From positions 1-64,000 of the forward strand of contig CAJUQK010000010.1 in assembly GCA_910588205.1 (NCBI GenBank): a stretch of 64,000 nt of DNA, in the 5' to 3' direction. The position numbers and the translations under genes are program-made. Source of the DNA: an uncultured Eggerthellaceae bacterium. GTDB taxonomy: Bacteria; Actinomycetota; Coriobacteriia; Coriobacteriales; Eggerthellaceae. This document shows, in pieces, positions 41,511 to 50,700 of this stretch. The first letter of the stretch is position 1, and every line of letters begins with the position of its first letter. The notes beneath the pieces were generated by a model. It was not told the origin of the DNA. It searched no databases and was given only the letters and a program-made list of their open reading frames with translations.

Positions 41511-43429
41511 GAGAACGTCCTTCCTCCCCCCAGCGCACCGAGACCAAACCTATCACAACGCAGGCAGCGACCGGATTCCTGGATCGCTTCCTGTGCGGTC
41601 AAGCCATGCTCCATCATGGCGAAGTCAGCCATACGGTCTTGGGCGCTGCGCTCCATCGTGTTCGAGCGGCCGCAGGGTGCACGATCCGCTGCACAGGCAG
41701 GAGGGATGTCCACATCCACCGAGATGATGTGATCGAAACCGAGGAACTCGTCTATATTGCGCGCAGCTGCCTTACCTGCAGCGATGGCACGGATGACCGT
41801 CGCCGGACCCGTCTCGCAATCACCGCCTGCGAATACACCTTCCACACCGGGCACCTGTCCGAACGGGCCTGCCACGATGCGACCCCATTCGACGGGCAGA
41901 TCCCCTGCATCCAAGGCGGCGGCCCCCACCGCTTGGCCCACTGCCATGAGGACCCGGTCGCACGGGATGACCTCGGTGGGGCGCGCAGCCTTGACCGGCT
42001 TCGGGCGTCCGTGATCGACGGCTCCGATGACCTGTGGCTGCACCTCCAGCCCTACCACGCGCTCGTCCTCTGTGACGATACGGACCGGGGCCATGAGCTC
42101 GCATATCTCGCAGCCCTCAGCGATGGCACCTTCTATCTCCTCAGCTTGAGCTGTCATATCTTCGACGCGGCGGCGATAGACGACCTGGACTGACTCGGCT
42201 CCCAAGCGCATGGATGTACGGGCCACATCCATGGCAACGTTGCCGCCGCCCACGACCACGATGCGCTGACCTTCGAAATGATGGAGGAAACCGTCTCCGA
42301 TGGCGCGCAACATCTCAACAGCAGAGAGCACCCCCTCGGCATTCTCGCCCTCAAGTCCAAGGGTCTTCTCATCATGGGCGCCGATGGCGATATAGACCGC
42401 ATCGAAATCGCGGCGCATCTCTTGCAAAGTGATGTCATTCGGCACCGTGATACCCAAACGCACATCGATGCCCTGGGATACGATCCACGCGATCTCGCGG
42501 TCAAGCTCAGAGCGCGGGAAGCGATAAGCGGGGATGCCGTAGCGCATCATACCGCCCAAATGCTCACGCTGCTCGAATACGGTAGGAGCGTGCCCCATGA
42601 GCGCCAGATAGTACGCAGCGCTCAAGCCCGCAGGACCGCCGCCGATGACAGCCACGCGCTTACCCGTCTCGGGATGATGATAGGGAGCAGATGCGGCCGC
42701 GGATCCGCGCTCACCTTCGCCATCAGCTGCATCCGTGTCCGCGCCTGTGCTTACGCCTTCGATCTCATCTTCGTCATCCACCGCGAACATCTCCGGTGCA
42801 TGATCGACCGCATAGCGCTTGAGCGCACGGATGTTGATCGCATCATCCACTACTCCGCGCCGACACGTGAGCTCGCACGGATGCTCGCAGATGAGCCCGC
42901 ACGCCAGCGGGAACGGATTATCCTTGCGGATCAGGCGAACGGCATCCGCAAAGCGGCCTGCACCAACCAATGACACATAGCCGGGTATATCCACGTGAGC
43001 TGGACAGCCTGCAGCACACGGCACTGCATCCCGGGGTCCTCCCTCACAACGGCCCGTGCGTACGTGTGCCTCGAAGTCATGACGGAAGCCCTTGAGCGAA
43101 CGAAGCACCATAGCACCTGCTTCATAGCCGATGGCACAATCAGCGCTCACGTAAGCTGTCCGGGCCGTGCGTTCGAGCACATCCAGATCCGCCTTCGTGG
43201 CATCGCCATCGAGCACAGCGTCGATCAAAGCGCCTATCTGGGCCAACCCTATGCGACAGGGCACGCACTTCCCACACGACTGGGCTGCACACAAGCTGAC
43301 GAATGCGCCTGCGAGCTCGACAGGACAGATGCCCGCCGACCCCGCCGTTGCGCGCCGCACGATCGTCTGACAGACTTCATCGATCACCCCTTGCGCCGAT
43401 CGGGGCTTCTCTATCTCCATCAATGCCAT
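41504..43429 (-). CDS. fused NuoF-cluster / GltD-type flavoprotein, hydrogenase partner
   Basis: The 641-residue protein starts with the C-terminal iron-sulfur part of NuoF (CAAQSCGKCVPCRIGL). It lacks the FMN and NADH part of NuoF. It then has a GltD-type unit: CPAHVDIPGYVSLVG and CEHPCELTCRRG (two [4Fe-4S] sites), a FAD fold with VAVIGGGPAGLSAAYYLALMG, an NAD(P)H fold with VVVGGGNVAMDVARTSMRLG, and a final AGGDCETGPATVIRAIAAGK. This is how SfrB/NfnB-like or Hyd-partner proteins look. A CLRC pair sits near the C-terminal end. I chose the ATG at 43429 since GGAGGA lies 8 bases above it; the frame is open to 43501. It diverges from the ABC importer. Confidence 0.87.
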   Translation of the reverse strand: MALMEIEKPRSAQGVIDEVCQTIVRRATAGSAGICPVELAGAFVSLCAAQSCGKCVPCRIGLAQIGALIDAVLDGDATKADLDVLERTARTAYVSADCAIGYEAGAMVLRSLKGFRHDFEAHVRTGRCEGGPRDAVPCAAGCPAHVDIPGYVSLVGAGRFADAVRLIRKDNPFPLACGLICEHPCELTCRRGVVDDAINIRALKRYAVDHAPEMFAVDDEDEIEGVSTGADTDAADGEGERGSAAASAPYHHPETGKRVAVIGGGPAGLSAAYYLALMGHAPTVFEQREHLGGMMRYGIPAYRFPRSELDREIAWIVSQGIDVRLGITVPNDITLQEMRRDFDAVYIAIGAHDEKTLGLEGENAEGVLSAVEMLRAIGDGFLHHFEGQRIVVVGGGNVAMDVARTSMRLGAESVQVVYRRRVEDMTAQAEEIEGAIAEGCEICELMAPVRIVTEDERVVGLEVQPQVIGAVDHGRPKPVKAARPTEVIPCDRVLMAVGQAVGAAALDAGDLPVEWGRIVAGPFGQVPGVEGVFAGGDCETGPATVIRAIAAGKAAARNIDEFLGFDHIISVDVDIPPACAADRAPCGRSNTMERSAQDRMADFAMMEHGLTAQEAIQESGRCLRCDRFGLGALGGGRTFSW

Positions 43430-43516
43430 AGGCCTGCTCCTCCGTAGGCTCTGCACGATATCTGAGATTCGATATTGTAGGATAGCCAGATATCCCTCCA
43501 CGCGAATGGATAGCTC

Positions 43517-44590
43517 ATGAAACTTGAACTTAACGTGAACGCCCGGTCTACGGCACCCCTCACTCTGGCAGCGGTACTGCTCGCGCTCGTGGGTTGCCTG
43601 CTCTTCGGTTGTACTGCCACTTCCGACAGTCAGCCCTCCTCAGATGCGGCGCAGCATCAAGAGAGCACAGGGGATGCAGGTACGCCCGTGCGTGTTGCAT
43701 CCATGAAGGGCCCGACCTCCATCGGGCTCGCTGCCATGATGAAGGAAGAGACGCGAAGCTCCTATGACTTCCAGATCTACGCCACTGCAGACGAGATAGC
43801 GCCCAAGCTGGCATCGGGAGAGGTGGACATCGCCCTTATACCCGTCAACCTTGCCGCTACGCTCTACCACCGCACAGAGAAAGGCATCAAGGCCATCGAC
43901 GTGAATACGCTCGGTGTCCTCTATGGATTGACTGCAGACGATGCCCTCAAGGACAGCGGAGCCACCATGGCCGACCTTGCCGGGCGCACCATCTACATGA
44001 CCGGCAAGGGCACTGTCCCTGAGTACACTGTCCGGGCGCTCCTGGCGAAGGCAGGACTCTCTGAGGCTGATGTAACCTTGGAGTTCCGCTCAGAGCCAGC
44101 AGAAGTGGTTGCACTGCTGGCAACGGATGCGAGCGCCATCGGCATCGTGCCCCAACCCTTCGCCACCTCCGCTGTAGCGCAGGATGCCTCCTTGGCCAAT
44201 GTGCTCGATCTGACCGAGCAATGGGATCTCCTAGCTGCTGGCGATGCGTCCTCCCTTGCTGAGGGCAGCCGTTTCGTCACTGGCGTCACTGTCGTGCGAA
44301 CATCATTCTTGGAAGAGCATCCGGATGCCGTGACTCGCTTCCTCAAGGATCACCGAACATCAGCGGATACTGCAGCCAATGACCCTGCCGCTGTAGCAGA
44401 TACGGTGGCGGAGCTTGGGATCATCCCCAATGCAGCCATCGCAAAGACAGCCATCCCGCTTTGCAATGTGGTCTGCTTGAACGGCGAAGAGATGCACGCT
44501 GCCATCTCTGGCTACCTCCAAGAGCTCCTATTGTGGGCACCGAATGCCATCGTCGGTGGCCTTCCTGATGATGGGTTCTACCATCTCTAG
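43517..44590 (+). CDS. ABC importer substrate-binding lipoprotein (NMT1/SsuA-like)
   Basis: The 357-residue protein has a lipoprotein signal ending in LLFGC (Cys 32), a Ser/Gln-rich linker, and a two-lobed fold with VRVASMKGPTSIGLAAM, EVDIALIPVNLAATLY, IYMTGKGTVPEYTVRALL and VVRTSFLEEHPDAVTRFL. These blocks are typical of the NMT1/THI5/SsuA group, which binds aromatic, sulfonate or nitrogen compounds. The GPTSIG part with LIPVN resembles predicted molybdate- or thiamine-precursor-type binders; the ligand is not known. It is divergent from the flavoprotein gene with an 87-base spacer and overlaps or abuts the fused permease-ATPase gene. Confidence 0.87.
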   Translation: MKLELNVNARSTAPLTLAAVLLALVGCLLFGCTATSDSQPSSDAAQHQESTGDAGTPVRVASMKGPTSIGLAAMMKEETRSSYDFQIYATADEIAPKLASGEVDIALIPVNLAATLYHRTEKGIKAIDVNTLGVLYGLTADDALKDSGATMADLAGRTIYMTGKGTVPEYTVRALLAKAGLSEADVTLEFRSEPAEVVALLATDASAIGIVPQPFATSAVAQDASLANVLDLTEQWDLLAAGDASSLAEGSRFVTGVTVVRTSFLEEHPDAVTRFLKDHRTSADTAANDPAAVADTVAELGIIPNAAIAKTAIPLCNVVCLNGEEMHAAISGYLQELLLWAPNAIVGGLPDDGFYHL

Positions 44591-44591
44591 G

Positions 44592-45962
44592 ATGCAGACT
44601 GCCCTCAAGCAGCTCGGCACCATCGGAGCATGGCTCATCCTCTGGCAGCTCGCCTCCTGGGCCATCGGAAATCCCCTGCTCTTCTGCGGCCCCCTCGAAG
44701 CGCTCGACGCACTGCTCCGTGATATCCTCACCCCTGCCTCTTGGCTCGTCATCGGATGGTCAGCAGGGCGCATAGCAGCCGGGTTCGCTGTCGCCTGTAT
44801 CCTCGGTCTTTTGCTCGGCGCCGTCGCGGGGAGATCCGAGGCTGCCCGAACGCTCCTCGCACCTACGCTTCATGGCATGAAGAGCACGCCTATCGTTTGC
44901 GTGATAGCACTGCTCTTGGTCTGGTACGGATCGAGCCTTGCCACCTCCATCGCCGTTGGCCTGGTCGTGCTCCCTCCGTTCTATTTCGCCATGCTCGAAG
45001 CCCACAGCACAGCGGACCCCGCGACCAACCAGATGCTGGAGGCCTTCCAGGTGAGAGGTTGGCGACGCAGCCTTTTCGTACGCTGGCCTCAAGCAGCCCC
45101 CTTCGTGCGTGCAGCAGCGCGCACGAGCACGGGCATGGCCTGGAAGGCAGGGGTCGCCTGCGAGCTCATCGGGCTTCCCACCCTCTCCATCGGAGAGCAG
45201 ATCTACCTGGGGAAGCTATCGCTGGACATGTCATCCATCGTGGCCTGGACCGCCGTGATCATCGCATTGGGATGGCTCTCGGAGAGGATCGTCATCGCTG
45301 CCGTGGATGCGACGGCGAAGCTGCCTGCACGCATCCTGAATAGGGAATATGCCCGAGCCACACCAACGGACCAAGCGCCGCCGATGCCCCCTGCCGAGGC
45401 TGTCATCATCCGTGACGGATGGAGATTCTTTGGCGGAGAACCAGTACTGGAAGGCTTCTCCCTTGAGGTGGAGCGGGGCAGCATCGCACGGCTGACCTCG
45501 CCGTCGGGTTCAGGCAAGACCACGACCCTTCGCATCATCGCGCAGCTGGACGCCTTCGACAAGGTTTCCCCCACCTCGGTGCTCCCAATATGCGCTCCGA
45601 GCATGGCCTTCCAGGAACCGCGCCTTATCGAGAGCCTAAGCGCCCCTCAGAACCTCGCCCTTGTGGCATCCAGCGAACAAGAGCTCAGATTCGCGCGGTA
45701 TCTTCTGGATGAGCTCATCCCTGATGAGCCGCTACTTGAGAGCAAACCCGTCTCGGCGCTCTCGGGCGGTCAGCGCTGCCGCATTGAGCTGGCGCGAGCA
45801 CTCGCACACCCCTCATCGATCCTCCTGCTGGATGAGCCCTTCTCGGGATTGGATGAGGCGAATGCACAGCACGCCGCGCAGCTCATCCATGAGCATCGAG
45901 CGCATAGGACACTCATCATCGCCACCCATGACCGTTCGAACCTCATGAGAGCAGAGGGCTGA
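44592..45962 (+). CDS. ABC importer with permease and ATPase fused in one chain
   Basis: The 456-residue protein has a SsuC/TauC-type permease in its first 250 residues with about six helices and the EAA loop (LEAFQVRGWRRSLFVRWPQA). A short Pro-rich linker follows, then a compact ATPase of about 180 residues with Walker A SPSGSGKTT, Q loop AFQEPRLIES, signature LSGGQRCRIELARAL, Walker B SILLLDEPFSGLD and a switch His in IATHD. All ATPase motifs are intact. A permease-ATPase fusion is common in exporters but rare in importers of this class. The ATG at 44592 is one base after the stop of the binding protein; other in-frame Met codons lie at 44544 and 44568. Confidence 0.87.
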   Translation: MQTALKQLGTIGAWLILWQLASWAIGNPLLFCGPLEALDALLRDILTPASWLVIGWSAGRIAAGFAVACILGLLLGAVAGRSEAARTLLAPTLHGMKSTPIVCVIALLLVWYGSSLATSIAVGLVVLPPFYFAMLEAHSTADPATNQMLEAFQVRGWRRSLFVRWPQAAPFVRAAARTSTGMAWKAGVACELIGLPTLSIGEQIYLGKLSLDMSSIVAWTAVIIALGWLSERIVIAAVDATAKLPARILNREYARATPTDQAPPMPPAEAVIIRDGWRFFGGEPVLEGFSLEVERGSIARLTSPSGSGKTTTLRIIAQLDAFDKVSPTSVLPICAPSMAFQEPRLIESLSAPQNLALVASSEQELRFARYLLDELIPDEPLLESKPVSALSGGQRCRIELARALAHPSSILLLDEPFSGLDEANAQHAAQLIHEHRAHRTLIIATHDRSNLMRAEG

Positions 45963-45976
45963 TGCAACATGCTCCG

Positions 45977-46068
45977 GGCCGACCTTGGTCGGCCCCTACA
46001 GACAACCTGACACGTATGGTTTTCCCGGGTGCAACGACAGGCGAACCTAGGGGCCGACCACGTGGCCG
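45977..46068. repeat. REP-like units between converging genes
   Basis: A palindrome (arms GGGCCGACC and GGTCGGCCC, 45977-45996) is followed by CTAC, a tail with GACACGTATGG and TTTTCCCGGG, and a second partial palindrome (GGGGCCGACCACGTGGCC, 46050-46067). It lies past the fused importer gene. Confidence 0.75.
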
Positions 46069-46101
46069 CAAAAGAAAGACGCCCCGCAGATGCGGGGCGT
46101 C
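46069..46101 (-). terminator. terminator of the molybdenum-enzyme operon
   Basis: GACGCCCCGCA (46078-46088) and TGCGGGGCGTC (46091-46101) form an 11-bp stem. On the minus strand CTTTCTTTT follows, so it ends the transcript of the three genes from 50759 to 46139. It may also stop plus-strand transcripts. Confidence 0.8.
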
Positions 46102-46138
46102 TCATTACAACTGAGCGAAGCTCGTCTGAGCTGAGATC

Positions 46139-47140
46139 CTAGAACAGATTCTCACCATAGGTCCACTTGGTGATGAACTCAGCATCCTTCGGCGGAAGCT
46201 TCTTGAAATACATATCTTCGCCCGGCAGCGGAGCGCGCTCGTCGGAGTTGACCACCATGAAGCGGAGCAACAAACCGCCCAGAAGAACGAGGACAGGAGC
46301 GATGACCGTAGAGCCGATGGTCTCGGGAAGGCCGATGTAGAGCAGTTCCGGAATCACCAGACCCATGGCGATCATGCCGCCCCAGAAGGCGAAGGCGTAA
46401 GAACCATGGACCCACTTGTGGGCTACGCGGTTCGCTGTCTTGTTGCCAGCACCCAGGAAGGAGAGCACCATGACCAGAAGGACGACGATCTCACAGACCA
46501 CCAGGATGACATCCACGAGATGCACGACCTCATGGACAGCATGGGCAGCCAGGAGGTTCATGAGCGCAGCCTCGGTGTAGATGCCCTGAGGGGCAGGCCA
46601 CCAACCAGCGGACAGCGAGATGGCTGCACAAGCCGTGGAGAGCGCGGACACCGTGAAGAGCACGGGGAGCGCCGGAGTCGCCCAGAAGGCATGGGACTTC
46701 AGGGTAGAGAGGAAGATGCCCGTATAGAGCATGATGCACGTGCCTGCAATGCCCGCGATGGCGATATTAAAGGCACGGAACGGCGCGAAGAAGTTCGCGA
46801 TAGGAGCGAACCAATCCCACGGCACGTAGCTGGCGAACCAGAACAAGCCGAAGAACATGCACACCGTGAGGAGGCGAGCACCCCAAGCCAGAACGCTCGT
46901 GCTCTTCACGAAAGCGCGATAGAACACCATAGGTTGGCCCAGATCAGCCACGAGCATCAGACAGCCGAAGCCAAGGGCGACGATGGCTAGGAAACCAGGC
47001 CATGCCATGGCCATGGGGACCGCGTCCACGCCGGGATAGACGCACAGGGACAGCACGGCGATGAGGCAGAAGATGCCACCGCCCAGTCCGCCTAGGAACA
47101 GGTAGGTTGGGATGGGCCATTTCCAGAAATGTCTTCTCAT
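46139..47140 (-). CDS. NrfD-type membrane subunit
   Basis: The 333-residue protein has eight or nine membrane helices and the start WPIPTYLFLGGLGGG of NrfD/PsrC-type subunits, with LVADLGQPMVFYRAF and WGARLLTVCMF. NrfD subunits pass electrons between the quinone pool and a DmsB-type ferredoxin, without heme. Its ATG overlaps the ferredoxin stop. It is the last gene of a catalytic-ferredoxin-NrfD operon and would anchor the complex to the membrane. Confidence 0.9.
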   Translation of the reverse strand: MRRHFWKWPIPTYLFLGGLGGGIFCLIAVLSLCVYPGVDAVPMAMAWPGFLAIVALGFGCLMLVADLGQPMVFYRAFVKSTSVLAWGARLLTVCMFFGLFWFASYVPWDWFAPIANFFAPFRAFNIAIAGIAGTCIMLYTGIFLSTLKSHAFWATPALPVLFTVSALSTACAAISLSAGWWPAPQGIYTEAALMNLLAAHAVHEVVHLVDVILVVCEIVVLLVMVLSFLGAGNKTANRVAHKWVHGSYAFAFWGGMIAMGLVIPELLYIGLPETIGSTVIAPVLVLLGGLLLRFMVVNSDERAPLPGEDMYFKKLPPKDAEFITKWTYGENLF

Positions 47141-47718
47141 CTTGCAGTACCTCCCAAATCAGGAATGTAGTAGATCTGCGGGCCGGTGCCCATGTCCTCC
47201 AACAGACGGACCGTCTCAACAGAATTGACCAGCTTCGACACCTCGGAGTTCGGATCATCCAAATCTCCGAAGATGCGGGCCTTCTGATGACAGGTAGCCA
47301 CGCAGTAGGGCTGAGCATCAGGGTCCATCTTGCGCTTGTCACGGCAGAACGTGCATTTGCGGACGAAGCGGTGCAGATGCGGCTGCATCTTCGACTGATC
47401 GCGCATGCCGTAGGGGCAGGCGTTCACGCAGGCGAGACAAGCCATGCACTTGTCGTACTCGATCCAGACCGTACCGTCCTCATCCTGCTGGCTCGCACCC
47501 GTGGGGCAACAAGGCACGCAAGCGGGCTTCTCGCAATGCATGCACAGGGTGGGCGTCCAGTTCCTATGAACGTTGGGCCACTCCCCTTTCACACCCTCGG
47601 TCAGTACGGGGTTGTACACGATATCCAAGGGCAGCTCGTTCCAGGTGCGGCAAGCTACCGTGCAAGAATGGCAGCCGATGCAGCGACGCTGGTCGATGAC
47701 CATGCAATATCTCGTCAT
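47137..47718 (-). CDS. DmsB-type four-cluster ferredoxin subunit
   Basis: This 193-residue protein contains four [4Fe-4S] motifs with 16 cysteines: CIGCHSCTVAC, CMHCEKPACVPCCP, CMACLACVNACP and CTFCRDKRK...CVATC. This is the electron-transfer subunit of the DMSO-reductase family, between NrfD and the catalytic subunit. The ATG overlaps the stop of the catalytic gene and the stop overlaps the NrfD start, so all three are translationally coupled. No Tat signal is present. Confidence 0.93.
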   Translation of the reverse strand: MTRYCMVIDQRRCIGCHSCTVACRTWNELPLDIVYNPVLTEGVKGEWPNVHRNWTPTLCMHCEKPACVPCCPTGASQQDEDGTVWIEYDKCMACLACVNACPYGMRDQSKMQPHLHRFVRKCTFCRDKRKMDPDAQPYCVATCHQKARIFGDLDDPNSEVSKLVNSVETVRLLEDMGTGPQIYYIPDLGGTAR

Positions 47719-50700
47719 TACTTGACCTCCTCATCTGCCGCAGCCGGGTCAGAAGAAGCCTCGGCCAGCTCTTGAGCCAAAGCGGTATCTCCGGCCTCGG
47801 CAGCCTCAGCTGCAGCGGCGTCCATCTCCACCTGAGTCTCAGCTGCAGCAGCCGCATCGGTGTTCTCCTCAGCAGCAATGGCAGCCTCGTTCACCGGCAG
47901 CTCCTCATTACCCGTGATCTGCTCGTAGTTCATGGTGTAGCGCAGACCCGTCTCCATATCCACGAGGCAGTTGTCATTCGGGTCGTAGGCATAACCGCGA
48001 TGCTGATCATAGTAGACGTTGTCTTCGATGCCGATGACCCACTGGGTATCCGGGTTGAAGATCTTGCCTTCGCCCTTCGCCCCTTCGAAGGTGGCGTAGC
48101 CCTTCTCCTTATCCCAAACCAGTGCCTGGCCTGAGATCTCATAGGGAGCATCCTGACCGGGATAGGTACGGATGCCAGCCACTTCCACGATCTCTTGACG
48201 ATCCATGGTGTACTTCTTGCCAGAGCTCACATCCACCAGGCAATCCTGGTTGGCATCGTAGCGCCAGCCGGTGTAGGCATCAATGTATGCCTTGTCCTTC
48301 GGATCGATCAGCCAGCCGGATTCATCCAGACGGAAGCCGGTGCCCTTCTGATAGATCTGATCATCCTGCCACGTCCAGACATAGCCCTCAGGAACCTCAC
48401 GAGTGGGTTGGGGCTCCTCGAAGGGAATGGGCTCGCGGCAGAGCTTCATCTCAGAGGGCATCATGTGGATACCAGGAGTATCAGCATTGCCCGGGATGGA
48501 GAACTGAGCATCCTCGGCAGTGAACGATGCGTCCACCTCGCCGCATTTGTAGACCTTGCACATGAGGCCACGGTTGTTCCAAGAGCCACCCATGGGATCG
48601 CAATCAGGGTCGTCTACGCAGGTGAGCGTGTTGACGTTGGACTCAAGGCAGCCGAATGGGTTGTTCAGGTCAGCGGAACCATCGCGCTCGGGGAACCACC
48701 AGCCACGGGGGCACATGACAACGCGCGGATCGACGATGGGCTCAACGCTGGCGCGCATCTTGATACGACCACGACGCGTCTCGATCCAGCACCAATCGCT
48801 CTGCTCGATACCAAGGCTCTCAGCGAGCTTCGGATTGATGAAGAAGTAGGGATCAGGATAGAGGTAGCGAATGGCCTGCATGTTGAAGTGCTCAGAGTGG
48901 TGATAGGGCATGAAGCCGCCGCCGGTGGTGAGCACAATGGGGTATTCAGCTGCCACCTCCGGGGTGGTAAGCTCAGATTCAGCCATGCCGGTGTAGATGG
49001 GCATGCCCGAGTAACCCAACTCACGCAGGATGGTGGAATTGCACTCCACCTTGCCTGAAGGCGTCCAGAAGCCACCGTTCTGCTCATACTTCACCTGATG
49101 CAGCGGCGGATAGTACATGCGGACCATGTCGACGAAGTCATTGTAGCTCTCGATGGGAAGCCCGATGCCTTCGATGATGTGCCAGTAGGCCTCTTCCTCG
49201 GTCTCCCAAGGCCACATCTCCGGATCCTGCCCACAGGCCAAGCCCAGTTTGCGCCAGAAGACCATGTCGGTGTGGCGATCGTACTTGGGCTGGATGGCAC
49301 GGCGGCCGGCCATGAGAGAGTCCGTTGCGCCGTAATGGGTGATGATAGTAGGACGCTCCAGAGCACCCGCGGCCGGGAAGACATAGTCGGAGAACAGAGC
49401 CGTGGGGGTCATCCAGTAATCAACCGTGACCAGGAACTCCACTTCCTTGAGCGCGGCCAGCACCATCTTCGCGTCACCATAGGAGTTCACCGGATTGGTG
49501 GCGTTGCAGATGAGGGCGCGTACCTTGTAGGGGTCGCCGGTGAGGATAGCCTTGAACACGCTGGGGCCGTGGGCCTCGCAGAACCATTCGGTGGGAAGGG
49601 TCTTGCCCCACTTGCGGATGGCGTTGTCGGAGATCTTCTGATAACCAGGCCAGCTGGTCAGCTTGAACTTATTGGAGCCGATCTGCTTCGCCTTCATCTC
49701 CTCAGGCAGGCACTCGTTGGCTTCCATCTCCTCGTCGGTCAGGAAGTTCAGAGCCGGGCCGGGCATGCCGTCGCCACCGGGCACGTCCAGGTTGCCGGTG
49801 ATAGCGCGGCAGAGTGCCAGGGCATGGCTGGCTGTGGTGGAGGTGGAACCATTCTGATCCCACGTGCAGCCCCACTGGATGCAGCCAGGCTTGTTCATGG
49901 CGTACATGCGCGCAGCGTTACGGATCTGATCCGGCTCCAGCCAGGTGATCTCAGAAGCCCACTCGGGCGAGTAGTCCGCCATGTGGCCCATGAGCTCTTC
50001 GAAGCCATCGCACCACTTGGTGACGAATTCGACGTCGTAGAGGCCTTCGAAGATGAGCGTATGGAGGATAGCCAGGGCCAATGCCGCGTCAGAACCGGGA
50101 CGCAGAGGCAGCCAAAGATCAGCCTTGGATGCCGTCTCCGAGTAACGCGGGTCAACGACGATGATCTTGAGACCATTCATCTGAAGGTCAGTGTAGCCGT
50201 GCATGCCGCCCAGCGTGGAGGCCGCCGGGTTCATGCCCCAGAGGATGAGGCTGCGGGCAGCACCCAGATCGGTCTCGAAGGGTGACCAACCAGCAACGCA
50301 GGTCTCCGCCATGAACGTGGGGATCCAGCACAACAGAGCATTGTGGAACCCGTTCGGCGTGCCGAACTGGTTCAAGAAGCGTCTGCGTGCCCAGTCATCG
50401 GTGCGCGTGGTGCCACCGGCTGAAGCCACGTACTCGGCACCGGATTCCTGCTTGATCTGATTCAGCTTGTCGGCAACCTCTTGGATCGCCTGATCGTATG
50501 GGATCTGCTCCCACTTGCCCTCGCCCTTCTCACCGACGCGCTTGAGCGCATGGTTGATGCGGGCCGGGTGATTCACGTGCAGAAGAGCGCTGGTGCCGCG
50601 GCAGCACAGGCCACCTTGGCTGGAATAATCAGGATCGCCTTCGATCTTGATCACATCCCCATCCTTGACATAGGCAAGGACACCGCAGTTCGCATGGCAG

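Noticed and set aside
40587..41732. A 381-codon plus-strand ORF opposite the hydrogenase
   Set aside because: It is a shadow of the hydrogenase and flavoprotein genes with no recognisable motif.
49098..50285. A 395-codon plus-strand ORF
   Set aside because: It is antisense to the well-supported molybdopterin gene. GC-rich codon use leaves the opposite strand open.
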